From NCBI GenBank assembly GCA_008704415.1, contig VXIS01000146.1, positions 1-64,000 on the forward strand: 64,000 nt of DNA. The letters run 5' to 3'. Positions 45,141-55,879 of the stretch are shown in pieces. The notes beneath the pieces were generated by a model that searched no databases, was not told the DNA's origin, and saw nothing but the letters and a program-made list of their open reading frames with translations. Position numbers and translations under genes: made by a program. Within the stretch, counting starts at the first letter, position 1; the number at the start of each line of letters is the position of its first letter. This DNA comes from Sphaerosporella brunnea (lineage: Eukaryota; Ascomycota; Pezizomycetes; Pezizales; Pyronemataceae).

Positions 45141-45640
45141 GGTGGTGTTAATATATTGTTCAGGTGCGTTGCGACTGGACGTCATAACCCGTGCACAACA
45201 GGCCAGCCATGCCCAACCGCCGTCGACGATATGGTGCCAGAGACGAACAGCCCGTGACAACCCCACGCACTTTACCGAGTAAAACCAACGGCTATTATGC
45301 TCCATACCTCCCCCCCCTTGCTAACCCCATTTTTATGACCCGACTCCACCCCACCCAACCATCATTCAGGTATTCCAGCCAGCCTCGGCTCGCTGAACCA
45401 AAAACACCTTCCCTTTGAACTCCACAAAATCGATTTCGCTCGAGGGTACAATGTCCACTATCTTTCCATCGAACGGGACAGCCTAGGACAGGCTCTGTGC
45501 CTGATCCTCGCTGCCCTCCCCCTTCCTCCTCAAGGACACCGTCCTGGACTACCTTTCTCCTACTCCTTGTTTTCCGAAGCAATGAAGAGCACCAAAAATC
45601 CCAAGCGGTAAAGGGATCAGCAAACACTCCAAGGGACAGC

Positions 45641-45960
45641 GGGCAGCAAAAAGGTCGATAAGATATACCGTAGAATTCCTTATATACCGCGCAGTGGCCC
45701 AGTGACTGTGCCACTGGCGAAGTCACTTCGCCACTGCGCGGTATATAAGGAATTATACGGTATCCAACGCCGAGCCACCACTTTCCTCGCCCCGTTATTG
45801 GCAAGCTGCTTGAAGGTTTTACAAAAAAAGCCACATGGGGCTGAGAATTGCTGGAAGGGCAGCACAAAGACCAACAAGATATCCAACGCCGAGCCACCAC
45901 TCTCCTCACCCTCGTCATTCCCAAGCCACTTCAAGGCTTTACAAAAAAAGCCCGGTATAC
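45641..45960. repeat. Tandem duplication of a ~120-bp unit
   Basis: Unit 1 (gggcagcaaaaaggtcgataagata... from 45641, resuming at 45763 after a MITE) and unit 2 (gggcagcacaaagaccaacaagatatcc... from 45857). Both contain tccaacgccgagccaccact and aaggttttacaaaaaaagcc or a close variant. No coding sense recognised. Confidence 0.8.
45668..45760. mobile_element. 93-bp TA-flanked MITE, CCGTA family
   Basis: About 31-bp terminal inverted repeats with one mismatch (ccgtagaattccttatata... and its inverted partner), flanked by TA at 45666-45667 and 45761-45762. The tandem sister unit has the uninterrupted site aagatatccaacg at 45876-45888, an empty-site control. Confidence 0.92.
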
Positions 45961-47270
45961 AGTGTACCCCCCAAAACTGCAGTGAGTGATATATCATGAT
46001 GCTTACGAGTGTGCACCAACCCACAGCCGTTCTTCAACCCATCCCACGCTCCAACCCGCACCGGTCGCTACCAACTCGGAACCTCTCAACCTCTCATCCG
46101 CCGTATTCTTCACCGCATCATGGACACCCGGGCCCTGTGGTGGAGTTCGATTCGGCTGCACTCAGCAAAATGCCGACCGCTGGCGTCGCCAACTACACTG
46201 CAAACCTCAGGTCTGGATCCGGCGCCTGATCCTATCTTGACCAGTGCTTTACCTCCTTCAAGGGTCTGCAAACTCTGTTTACCACGGTTGGCATGATCAC
46301 GTCAATTCACCACAACCGGTTTCTTCATCTTCGAAAGGCAAAAGCGCTGCCTTCTAGGAGCCTTTAACTCTACCACCTCCTGCAACTGCGCATCTGAAGG
46401 CCGAATATTACAGCGAGTGTTGGCTATGACGCAATCCACAAAGCCTCCGAGAAAGAGGCAAACTGCGTATGGATGTTCTACTCGTCAGGTTCTTCTATGT
46501 GAGGACTTCTGTGCTCGCCCATACCGTGAAGAGTTGTAAATAGTGAATATATTGTGTTGTGATGGCCAGAGACGCCCCGGAGGTGCCCCATTTCACTACT
46601 CACCGATAGTCACTCGCCTCCTTGAAATGCAAAACAAATGTCACGATCATGACCAGCAAGTAATCAACTTTGCAAAGAGCTCCAACACAGTCGGCATCGA
46701 TATCGACATCAAGATTTCCTCATGCGCGGGCTTAGGTTCATAGCTCTAGATCCAGCCAGGCTGCCGCATCTATTTCCCTCTGCCCTCCATCTGAAACTCT
46801 GTTCATGTAAAAACGCAGCTATCCTATCCCGTAGCCCGGAAAACACACTGTTGATACCTTGTTGGTTAAAACGAAGAAGCTTGTAATTCAACGTCCAGTT
46901 AATCGGTAAAGCCACCACAGATTGAGGTTGAGGGAGGGAGGATGAGATCCTCTGTCTCCAGTTCGGTCTTCCTTTCAATTTGCACAGCGTCTTATATGAT
47001 ATGCACAACTCCGAGAAACACTCCACAATATCCAACAGCGGTATCTAACCATCTAGGATAGTAGGTATCAAAGAAAGAAGAACTATATACACAACCAGAA
47101 CCCGCACTTTCCGCCGTCCAGCCCCATCGCACCCAAACTAAATTTCAGTATCGGTATCACTCAGTATCAAAAACCACAATTGCTCCCGCTATGCAAAACC
47201 GACCCAAAAACTGACAAAAATCAACAAAAATCAACAAAAAACCCAAGAAGGGAAAAAAGGATTAAAACTA
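45961..47270. other. gene-free stretch
   Basis: Several open frames (for instance minus 46709-47035 and plus 46009-46296) without motifs or good starts. Some look like decayed coding sequence but I cannot assign any. 47210-47260 is A-rich. Confidence 0.4.
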
Positions 47271-50056
47271 TTAAGTAGGTGAAGAATCTGACACCTCATC
47301 CAGAAGCTTTCTCGAAGCCCTCTTGATAAGATCCGCAACTTTGTCCACCTCCGACTGCGCGACGTCCCAGTGCCCTTGATTAACCGCCGCTCTGACTCCT
47401 GGGAAGTATTCCACCTCGTGTGCGTTGTCCGCCTATCACTATCAGTGGGTGGTTGTGAGTGAGGGGGAGGGGGTTACCTGAGGCGCCATAATCATATGCT
47501 TAAACCAGAGTCTTCCCGGCACGCCACCTCCTTTAGTTACATCTAACAGATGCTTGTCAAAATTGCCCATGCGAATGCTACGGGAGCGGCGCTGCGAAAC
47601 CGCCCAGTCGTCCAGCTCCACATACAAGCCGTCGACATCCTGGCCCATCCAGCCCTCGTTCATCTGCGTGAACTTCATGATATGGCCCAGAGCCGTGTTG
47701 ACGGCGTTTTTCAGCGGGTCCAGGTTCAGCTTTGCCCCCTGGCCGGCGGATGCATCAACTTTCTGTTTTACCCACGACTGCAACTCCTTCCAGTGCTTGT
47801 TGATTGCGTGCCAATACGCCATCATGTCAAGGGGGATGATGGCATGGTCAGAAAGCTCCAAAAGCAGGAGGATCACGATCTTTCCCAGGGTCTCGTGGTA
47901 GATGAAGCCCGGGTCTCCGATGTCTTTCGTCCAGGCAAAGTTGTCGAAACAACTGTGAGCGGGATAGCCTTTGCCGGAAAATGACAGGTCGACGGAGGAG
48001 ATGCCGGCGTAGTGCTGGAAAGCAGTATAGTCGCCCCCGGCGCCGAGCCCGGGCATGTCCTCAGAATTCCAAGTGTCGTTGTAGAGCTTGTGGGTCAATG
48101 GATCAGAAACGCGGCCGAGCACTTTCTTCACTACATATTGCATGGATGGTGATCCGGCGGCTGTGAACTGAGTCCCGGTTACCGCTGCATCGAGGTTGAT
48201 GTAGGCAATGACGTTGTCCTTGACTCCTGGGCCAGCTTCCTCGACAAACTCACTGCATCCAATCAGCCACTTTGAGCGTACATGGCAAACAACAGGGTAC
48301 CCACGTAGAACCGATGAGATTGTACTCCTTAGCATCCCAATTCGCAAACACAATGGTCCGGAGCGGTTTCCAGCCAAATTCCATCATCTTTCCGAGTACC
48401 CTAGCAACCTCCAGCATGATGGCGGTGCCCGAGTTCGGATCGCTCGCACCAAAGCACCATGCATCCCGATGGTTGCCAATGACGATTTTCTCTTCCAAAC
48501 GGTCAGTTCCCTGGATCTCGCCCAATACGTTCCACACCGGCTGCCGGTAATTTTCGTAGTTCTCATTTTGCAGATTTACGACTGGCGATGAACCCACCGC
48601 CCCGGTCCAGTACTCGTCCACATGCGGCACACCGCCAACCCAGTCATCGTCTACCTTCTTGCCCTTGCCTTTGATTGCCTGCAAGAGCGGGCGAGTGTCT
48701 TTGTATGACTATTTGGAGTTGTCAGCACGATACTATCAACTACACAGCGATCCAACTTGAACATACCAATGGCAATGACGGAATGTTCACGAGGGCCTTA
48801 TTATTGTGATGTGATAGGCGATCGCTGGCACCGGGCAGGCTAGGCCATCCGGGGGACAAAACATCGCCGGGCAACAAGCTGGTCAAGCTCACGCTCCCCC
48901 TCATCACCGCACTATCCGGCCAATCCCAGCCCTCCGTCTTCGGGTCCGAAAATGCCAAAACACCGACAACACCCTCCTCCTCTGCCGCCTTAATCTTAAT
49001 CCCCAGGTCCGAATTTCTCCCACCATTTCGTATCAACGCAATAGCACCATTAACCTCAATCCCCTGCGCCTTCAACTTCTGGAAGTCCTCCCTGGAGCCA
49101 TAATTGGCGTAAATAACCGGGCCCTTGACATTGCCCTTTTTCGAATGTCCATGAAAAACTAGTGTATTTTCCGACGGTCTCTTATCGTGCGGCGACTCCT
49201 TCAACACCGGTTCCTCCAGCTGCGCCTCCCACTTCGGTTCATCCATCCATACCCTTCTTCCACCGGGCGTGGGGTAGTTGAGGTACACATCATACTGCAT
49301 GCGCTCGGTCTTCTGCCCAAAGCTCGACAGCTGCCCCTGTATGTACTTCGCAAGCACAAAATCTCCCTCCGTCCCCGCCATGTGATCGAACGAGCTGATG
49401 TACTCCAACCAATGCTTGATGCGGTCTTTATCGATGCCGTGCTCAGCATAGCTGCGGACACTCTCGGGGTCGAACGGGCCTAGATACTCCTGGCCGACCG
49501 AGCGGAACGACAGCACATCTGTGGCGAGGAGTACATAAACGACAATAAGCGCGACAACAACCGCAATGAGGCGGTAGACAGGGACCAAAGCGGCGGAGTT
49601 CATATTGCTCAAGCACGGCACGGGAGGAACATTCGGCATTCGGCACCTCAGCCCACGAAACGGGTTTCGGGGCAACGAGATAGCTGACAGCGAAGAGCTG
49701 AACCGCTTCGAAAACGCGCGTAGACCGCCGGAGCCCCGCCGCCGCTGCTCCTCAATCTCCCCTTCCATCACCTCCATCTGCACCATCTCCCGTTGTAGGC
49801 TCTCGGCGCTGCTCCGTGGCGAGTTGAAAGCTGAGAGGAAGGAGCTGTCGCTGGAGCTGCGCACGCTCTCGACGTATGGGGGCCGGTAGCCATCGCGGCG
49901 GGTGGGTGGAGCCGAGGACGATGATTGAGAGGTCCCGCTCCGGTTCAGTAGGTTCAAGCGCTCCCCACCTTCTTCGTCGGCGCCACCGTAATCGCTGGTT
50001 GCTTCCTCGTAGCTGGGGATCGGTGCGAGATGCTGTTGTTCGTTGCCTAACATCAT
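47271..50056 (-). CDS. Transferrin-receptor-like M28 membrane protein, catalytic Glu lost
   Basis: Model: complement(join(47271..47432, 47478..48252, 48305..48708, 48767..50056)), 876 aa, introns 45, 52 and 58 bp. Cytoplasmic N-terminus (IPSYEEA, RPPYVE: PY-like motifs), one transmembrane helix about 155-180 (AALVPVYRLIAVVVALIVVY), a protease-associated insert, M28 domain and C-terminal dimerisation domain, as in glutamate carboxypeptidase II, yeast Vps70 and Tre1/Tre2. Zinc ligands are all present (His510, Asp520, Glu558, Asp586, His664). The general-base Glu of the WDAEE motif is Lys557 (WDAKEYNLIGS). It is therefore probably not an active peptidase but a receptor or adaptor, perhaps linking cargo to Rsp5-type ubiquitin ligase; that role is inference. 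Start at 50056 because the upstream codon of the frame is GTG. Confidence 0.94.
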
Positions 50057-51159
50057 TGCGGGAGCTTCTGGCACATTAAGTACCTGATCCTCCTACTCCT
50101 ACCAGAAAAGAAAGAAAAAAAAAGAGAAAGAGCGGAAGGCTGAGTGTCACAGACTACTCATTCGAAGAAAAAAAGTTCCGTGTCGTATGTGTATTCGCGC
50201 GAGCGGCGGGGGGGTGGTTTTACTTGCAAGATAGAGGAAGACAGAGAGCGGAATTTGGTTTGGTCTCTAAGGAGGCTTCGCCGCCGTTTCAAATCTAGCC
50301 GGAAAATACAAAGATCATGTGATTCCAGGGTTAGGTTTTCCCGCGCACCCAGAGGTCAGCAAGCAAGCAATGGCTATGAAAACGTTTGCTTGTATGTGAG
50401 ATTGACCATACATGAGTTTCAGGTGCCGTTGTTGAAAAAAGGGGGTTATCAAGGGAGAAAGGTAGAGCTGGATGAAAACCCGTCAAGCCAGGTTAAAAAG
50501 ACGTTGAAAACATGGTGACAACTGTTTACCCGGCCATTGGTTTTGCAGGAGCGAGTGATGTCGAGCATCACAATAGTCTTGGCGGATGCAAGTTCGTTGG
50601 ACCCTTTCCAGATTCCCGGCGTGGCCATATTGTTGAGTAGATTCGGTATTCAACGGGCTGACAAGAAAAACCCAGCTTCAGAGGCAGGACTTGGCTTTCG
50701 CTCGTGCCGATGCATACTATACGCAAAACAAGTGTTGTGACCACACGGCGAGCCACGATAAGTTCAGCGTCACTCAGTTTTTAATCGCGTAGAATAAGGG
50801 TGAAACATATGTGTGTATCATGATAGACCTTACCCACAGTGTATCAGTAGGGTAAATTTCCGTGTTTTCGGGTCACGTGACTTTGCTCCACAGAGTAGTA
50901 GCTAGCATAGAAACACATACACACTGCGAAAGTATCCACAGAGGCGGGACAAACGTTTGAACCGTAATGATAAGCTCCTCGTGGTCGCTTCGTACGAGAA
51001 CGCGCGGCGGCGGATATATCTAGGGCTTGAATATGATCTACCCGCGGCTAGGCAACACGTGGGGGATCGCGCTGCCGCAGGTGTGGGGACGGCTCCGCCC
51101 ATCTCCTCCAACGTTCAACACCACCACTATCACCACCCAACGTACCGGTAACAAGCACC
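50057..51159. other. Divergent promoter region
   Basis: Lies between the minus-strand M28 gene and the plus-strand gene at 51160. Purine-rich near 50100-50135. No gene seen. Confidence 0.45.
50872..50881. promoter_or_regulatory. GTCACGTGAC palindrome, candidate bHLH site
   Basis: A perfect 10-bp palindrome with a CACGTG E-box core in the divergent intergenic region, 279 bp before the start codon at 51160. bHLH factors of the Cbf1/Pho4 type bind such sites in fungi; use here is inference. Confidence 0.3.
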
Positions 51160-51642
51160 ATGCCAAAGCAGCCGTCACCGGCTGCCGCCTCGCTCGTCGA
51201 CAATCCAGACGCCGCAAAGCTGCGGGCGCTGCTTGCACTCGAACTCGAACTGCCGGGCGGTGATAACGCCGCAAAGCAAGCCCGCCTGCGGGCGCTGCTT
51301 GCACTCGAACCGCCGGGCAATGATAACGCCTATCTCTTCGTCCGTAAGAACGCCACGGCCGATTTCTACACCTGCACGAAGTATTTGGTCCCTGGGCACG
51401 TTATTCGAAGTCAACAGGTATGTAAGTTTGGAAGGATATAGTTACCTAGTGGTTTCTCATCTGAACTGGACCGTGCAAAGGCTTTAACCGATTTTTTGTA
51501 CCGCCAACGCGTATCTACAACCTCGATGGCTTGCAGCCTCCTTGAGTTCGATGCTGAGGGTACATGCCATGAGTTTGCGCTCACTTGGGATACGTATCCG
51601 CGGGGGATTAAGCCGACGAGGTTGTTTGTTACGTTGAATTAG
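51160..51642 (+). CDS. Small protein with internal LRALLALE duplication
   Basis: Model: join(51160..51417, 51481..51642), 139 aa, one 63-bp intron (gtatgt...caaag, branch tctgaact). Residues about 20-55 contain two copies of a helical unit, KLRALLALELELPGGDNA and RLRALLALEPPGNDNA, matched by a DNA-level duplication. The rest (LFVRKNATADFYTCTKYLVPG and CHEFALTWDTYPRG) looks globular. No signal peptide. Family not recognised. Confidence 0.5.
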
Positions 51643-51852
51643 GTCATAGAACTAAAGCACGGTGTCTTTGCAATTGCGCGTGGAACGTTTTTGAAAAAGC
51701 CCGCAAGGCTCGTGTTTGAAAGAACAACCACCACTCAAGTAGCAAGTGAAAACTTCTGTACATGATGACCGCTTTCTTCCCATCACACATCAGCAGTACC
51801 AACAGTCTATTCCCGAAATCCCTCCGTCTTGCTTCGCAACACACTGCCTCCG

Positions 51853-52317
51853 TCACTCGAGTTTGACAAAGTCCAACCTAAGCTCGTTGATTCCTTCACG
51901 GACTGCCGCGTCGCGAATCTTCTCCCACGCCTCGCCGGTGATATGGCTGCCCCAACTCAGCATGGACTCAGCATTCCACCAAGCAGGGGCATCCCGAGTC
52001 ACATCGCCCTTGAAGCCGACGATGTCCTCCAAGAAATCCGGGTCGGCTGCGAAGACTCTTCCTTCCAAGGACTCCAAGGACTCGTTCCGGAGTACACGCA
52101 GCGGAACCACCGGGGTCCCTTTCGGGAACTTGATAGTAAACCGATTGCAGGGCTGACTCTTTGGGCCCGGCGCCTCCGACTTGGGGATTTGCTGTGTCTT
52201 GTCGTTGGCCTCGAGCTCCTCTCGCGACGGCTTCTTCTCCGGGGTGCTTGCGCTGGGGGGACGCTGGATCGGACCTTTGGTCCAGCTGGGCCATTTTGTC
52301 CGGAGAGCAGGCGGCAT
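51853..52317 (-). CDS. Small hypothetical protein
   Basis: 154-aa intronless frame with ATG at 52317. The N-terminal half is Pro/Lys/Ser-rich and probably disordered (RPPSASTPEKKPSREELEAN). The C-terminal half (RFTIKFPKGTPVVPLRVLRN, WEKIRDAAVREGINELRLDF) looks folded. No recognised domain. It converges with the gene at 51160-51642, leaving about 210 bp between stop codons. Confidence 0.55.
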   Translation of the reverse strand: MPPALRTKWPSWTKGPIQRPPSASTPEKKPSREELEANDKTQQIPKSEAPGPKSQPCNRFTIKFPKGTPVVPLRVLRNESLESLEGRVFAADPDFLEDIVGFKGDVTRDAPAWWNAESMLSWGSHITGEAWEKIRDAAVREGINELRLDFVKLE

Positions 52318-52613
52318 GATGTGTTGGATTGGCGGTGATCGGTAGGGAGTCTAACGTCAACTGGGTAAAGGAGCTTAGATAGCGAGGAGACCAGTTTCAA
52401 GCTGTTCGTGGGCTGCAGGGTGAAGCAACCTGGAGGCTTAGGGGTTTCCACGCCGCGTCGGACGGTGTGAGAGGGAAGCTGGTGGGGTTGTGGGTGGTAA
52501 TTCATGCTCGCTCATCCAACACAAGTTCTAAACGTAAACATCATCGCCGCGAAACGAGAACAGGACGTCCCGCTGTCCAAAGTAGGCCCACTTCAGGGAA
52601 TAATCGCGCTCAT
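52318..52613. other. 5' flank of small minus-strand gene
   Basis: No feature seen. Confidence 0.3.
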
Positions 52614-52733
52614 CACTGTTCTCAATAGCCGGCCCAAAAACAGCCAGCCGGCTTGGCTGCGAGGGTTGGCTTTTGATTCAGCCCAACGCAGCCCAACGCA
52701 GCCAGCCCGGCTGGCTGGCTATTGAGAACACTG
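52614..52733. mobile_element. 120-bp hAT-type MITE
   Basis: Ends tgttctcaatagccggccc and gctggctattgagaacactg are inverted copies (one mismatch at base 3) of the CAGTGTTC family. The interior is made of cagcccggc-type repeats. No convincing 8-bp duplication flanks it. Confidence 0.7.
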
Positions 52734-53864
52734 CTGGCCCATGGAATATGGGCGTTGGCCGTACTTGATCCATTCATCCATACAAGGAGCGGAGGTTGCG
52801 CAACCATAGCGTGTCACTCGGACCATGACAGCGGCTACTGCGGTTTCCACAGCCGATTGTCGTGACATAGCTGGCGAAAGATTTGCCAAAGCAAAGGCTC
52901 TGTACGTTCGTAGGGAATGGTCAGCGTCTATGCTGATTGCCCTGGGGCCAAATAAAAGTTCATGTACTCTATTGTACCCGCAATCCGCGAAATGCTAAGC
53001 GGTGTTCAGGAAGGTGAGGTGAAGGTTAGTTGATTAGGAGGAAGCGAGGTCGAGGCCCCGAGGTCTACCTACCCAGCCTCACTAAGCATCACTCTACCTA
53101 TGTACATCCCTACACTACAGCAACAAAGGCCTTTGAGGGTGTATCAGCTTGGTTGCTCAGAATTAATCTTATTCCTCGATCTTAGACTGCCAGAAGGCGT
53201 ACCGTTCGAAAGCAATACCCATTATCGAGAGGCTATCCCGAAACGCTGTGTTGCGGGCACCATGATCTCCGCCTAGCTCGACGGGCTCCGGAAGCAAAAC
53301 TGATGAACTGGGTGGTCACAGTTCTTTTGGGTGGAATCGTCGGCTGCAACGTTCAGGAGGGCTTGAGTAGACGAGAGGCAGAGAGCTCATTCGTTCGAAG
53401 AGGTTGAAAGCGACGGAGCGGTGGTGTAATGAAAAATCAGGCAGGATGTCTGAAGATAGCTATTCCAAATACTTTGTATATCAGGGAAGCACGGACTCCA
53501 CTCCGAGGGAAAATTCGGGCCCTCAATTTTCAGCGTTGCTTGTACTCTACGCCCATTAAGTTCTCCCAGTGATTGCACCCCTACTTCTCTACGCCTTCAG
53601 GCGGGGGGTCGCCAGAGTATCCCACAAACTCCTGACGCCGCCATATGTAAAAGATAGGAGTCAACATACCAACCAAGTCAAAATCCTCAACCCCTTTCCA
53701 ACAAGATTCTCAAGATTTTCAGCCCAGATGGCGGTTCGACTGCAGGATGACCTTGCGGCGGCGACTCCACTTTCAATCTACCTCACGCTCTGCCAACTCT
53801 TTCATTTCTTTACTGGGGACTCTGATTTCACACTCACCCGCAAATGCCATAGATAGAATTGAAT
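52734..53864. other. gene-free stretch
   Basis: Between two hAT-type MITEs. No supported gene; short frames without motifs. Confidence 0.4.
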
Positions 53865-54212
53865 CAGTGTTCCTAATAGCCGGCCCAAAAAGCCCGGCTG
53901 TGCGGGCGGGCTGCCAAAAGACAACAGCCCGGCTGTCTCAAAATCACGACGGGCTGACTGTTGGGCTGTCGGGCTGCCAAGCACTTTCGACTGAGGTGAA
54001 CTTGTCATGCAACCATCAGTTCGACCTAGTTACGTCTTAAACGGAAGAGTGTTTCTGTGTAGCTGTTGCTCCATTCCCCATAGCGCATGATCCCTGCATC
54101 CGCTGGAAGCCAGCCCGACGTGGGCTGCAGCCCAAACAGCCCGCCCGTCTTTTCGATCAGCCCATGCAGCCCAGCATCAGCCCGACGGGCGGGCTGGCTA
54201 TTAGGAACACTG
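53865..54212. mobile_element. 348-bp hAT-type MITE with 8-bp duplication
   Basis: Perfect 17-bp terminal inverted repeats cagtgttcctaatagcc / ggctattaggaacactg. The exact 8-bp direct duplication aattgaat lies at 53857-53864 and 54213-54220. An 8-bp duplication and CA(G)TG ends are hAT hallmarks. The interior is rich in subterminal cagcccgacgggcgggctg-like repeats. No ORF. Confidence 0.93.
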
Positions 54213-54648
54213 AATTGAATTGCATCAGGTAGCAGGAAGTTTGAGCCTGATCTTTTACGATCGTATGACCATCGAGTCATTCTGGAACAGAAAGATTTGA
54301 GCTGGATAGTTGCGCCAAAAACTGCAGCAGAAGGATGCAGGAACAGAATGCCGCTCTCTCGCTTCTAATGACCATAACTCAGCTGCGGAAGAAGGGGTCA
54401 GCGTTGTATGCATGAGCTTCCATGGATGTATCACAATCTTGTTCAGCCCTAAAAAGCGAGAATTTCCCAATGCAGTTCGACATGGGATTGTGGGGGATAT
54501 TCGTCTTTGGCGGTTAGATATTTTCGACCTGTTGGCTGGCGGTAAAACAGTGGCAAAGGTCGACTTAGCAGGCTGAAGCTATTGGTTGAATGACGATGGA
54601 AAGCCACCAACATCGGATATCCCGTCGGCAACCGCCGCCGGATACAAC
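54213..54648. other. gene-free stretch
   Basis: Short open frames on both strands; nothing supported. Confidence 0.35.
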
Positions 54649-54650
54649 TA

Positions 54651-54868
54651 CCGTATAAACTCGGATATAAGATACCCCCCCAGATTTGGTTAGCGGCAAA
54701 TAATTGCCTTATAGGGAAGTTAATGTCTCCAAAAGGAAGTCAGTAAAAAACAAAATCCTTCCTTTGTAAGCAAAAACCCTCCTTCGTAAGCTTAAAAGTT
54801 TCCCTATAAGGCAATTATTTGCCGCTAACCAAATCTGGGGGGGGTATCTTATATCCGAGTTTATACGG
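54651..54868. mobile_element. 218-bp TA-flanked MITE, CCGTA family, long TIRs
   Basis: Terminal inverted repeats of about 68 bp are nearly identical (differing by one base in a C-run, 7 versus 8), starting ccgtataaactcggat, flanked by TA at 54649-54650 and 54869-54870. High arm identity suggests the youngest member of the family here. Confidence 0.93.
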
Positions 54869-55041
54869 TATCATCCACATGCAGTGCAGAATTCACCGGT
54901 AAAGCAATGTGCCCGCTTAATTGCTCCAAAAGAATCATCAGTGGCTTCTGCAATCTTAAAACTCCAGGAATATGCGGGACCTGAATCCCGTGGTTTTGAG
55001 CCTCCAGTCGGGGATCCGCATTCTAGAGTGCCGGCCACATA

Positions 55042-55877
55042 TGGTGCGCTGCACTTTGAACCTGGACCTTCGCTAGTTTGGAGTTACCCGGTTGACGCCC
55101 GATTTATTTTGGTGGGGTCGTCGGCAGCGGCACGGCCCGAGTGCGCTCTTGTGAGGAAAGAATCTCCGTCGCGCGAAACCGTCTGAATTGATCAAACAAC
55201 GCGGCTACAAGATGGCGAAAATTATTCTCATTGACCATGGGAAGATTTGTGGGTTTTAGATGAACGAAACGGCTGAAGACAGGCGTAGGGGCGCAGAGTA
55301 TTTTCGCGAGTCTCGCTCCCAGCAGGCATTTCTAGAGATGAGGTCAACATTGCCCAGTCAGACTGGCCGCAGTCTACATGCCACCGAAAACTTTCTAATC
55401 AGAGGAGCAACTAAAAAAGTGATTTTGCGCGAGGGTTTGTGTCTTTACGCTCTAACACAGCGTGGGTTAATTGTGGATCCAGCCAGTCAAGGTTTGGAGT
55501 GTCATTACGGACGAAATTGGCTGGAAATTCTTTTGCAGAGTTGAGAGAATTATGGACGCTTACCGCAGTGGAGATATTTACGGCACGGTGGAATTTAAAA
55601 ATAAAGTCTACAAAAGCCGCCGGCGAGTGGCGGCAGCCATCCTGGATCAGGACGAAGACCAAGAATAATTAGTTGATAGTATGAGCTATCTGAGGCTGTG
55701 CTGAACTACGTTGAACTGGATTGGAATTTTTTTGATCTTTTTTTACTGCAATTACAAGGCTACTATATATAATATGCACAAAATGCCTGCTCGATGCATA
55801 ATCACTGTCTATCACTCACTCTGGTGGGCGGGTAACTCAAAACTAGCGAAGGTCCAGGTTTAAAGTGCAGCGCACCA
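55042..55877. mobile_element. 836-bp TIR element with small ORF
   Basis: About 49-bp terminal inverted repeats with two mismatches (tggtgcgctgcacttt... at 55042 and its inverted partner ending 55877), flanked by TA on both sides (55040-55041, 55878-55879). It is larger than the MITEs and carries an open reading frame set (55260-55668). Superfamily not assigned; TA flanks suggest Tc1/mariner-like. Confidence 0.8.
55260..55668 (+). CDS. Putative ORF inside TIR element
   Basis: ATG at 55260. A possible 64-bp intron (55419-55482, branch ctctaacac, acceptor gatccag) would join to a frame with RVERIMDAYRSGDIYGTVEF and RRRVAAAILDQDEDQE, giving 114 aa. No transposase signature. The first part may equally be noncoding. 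Confidence 0.3.
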
Positions 55878-55879
55878 TA

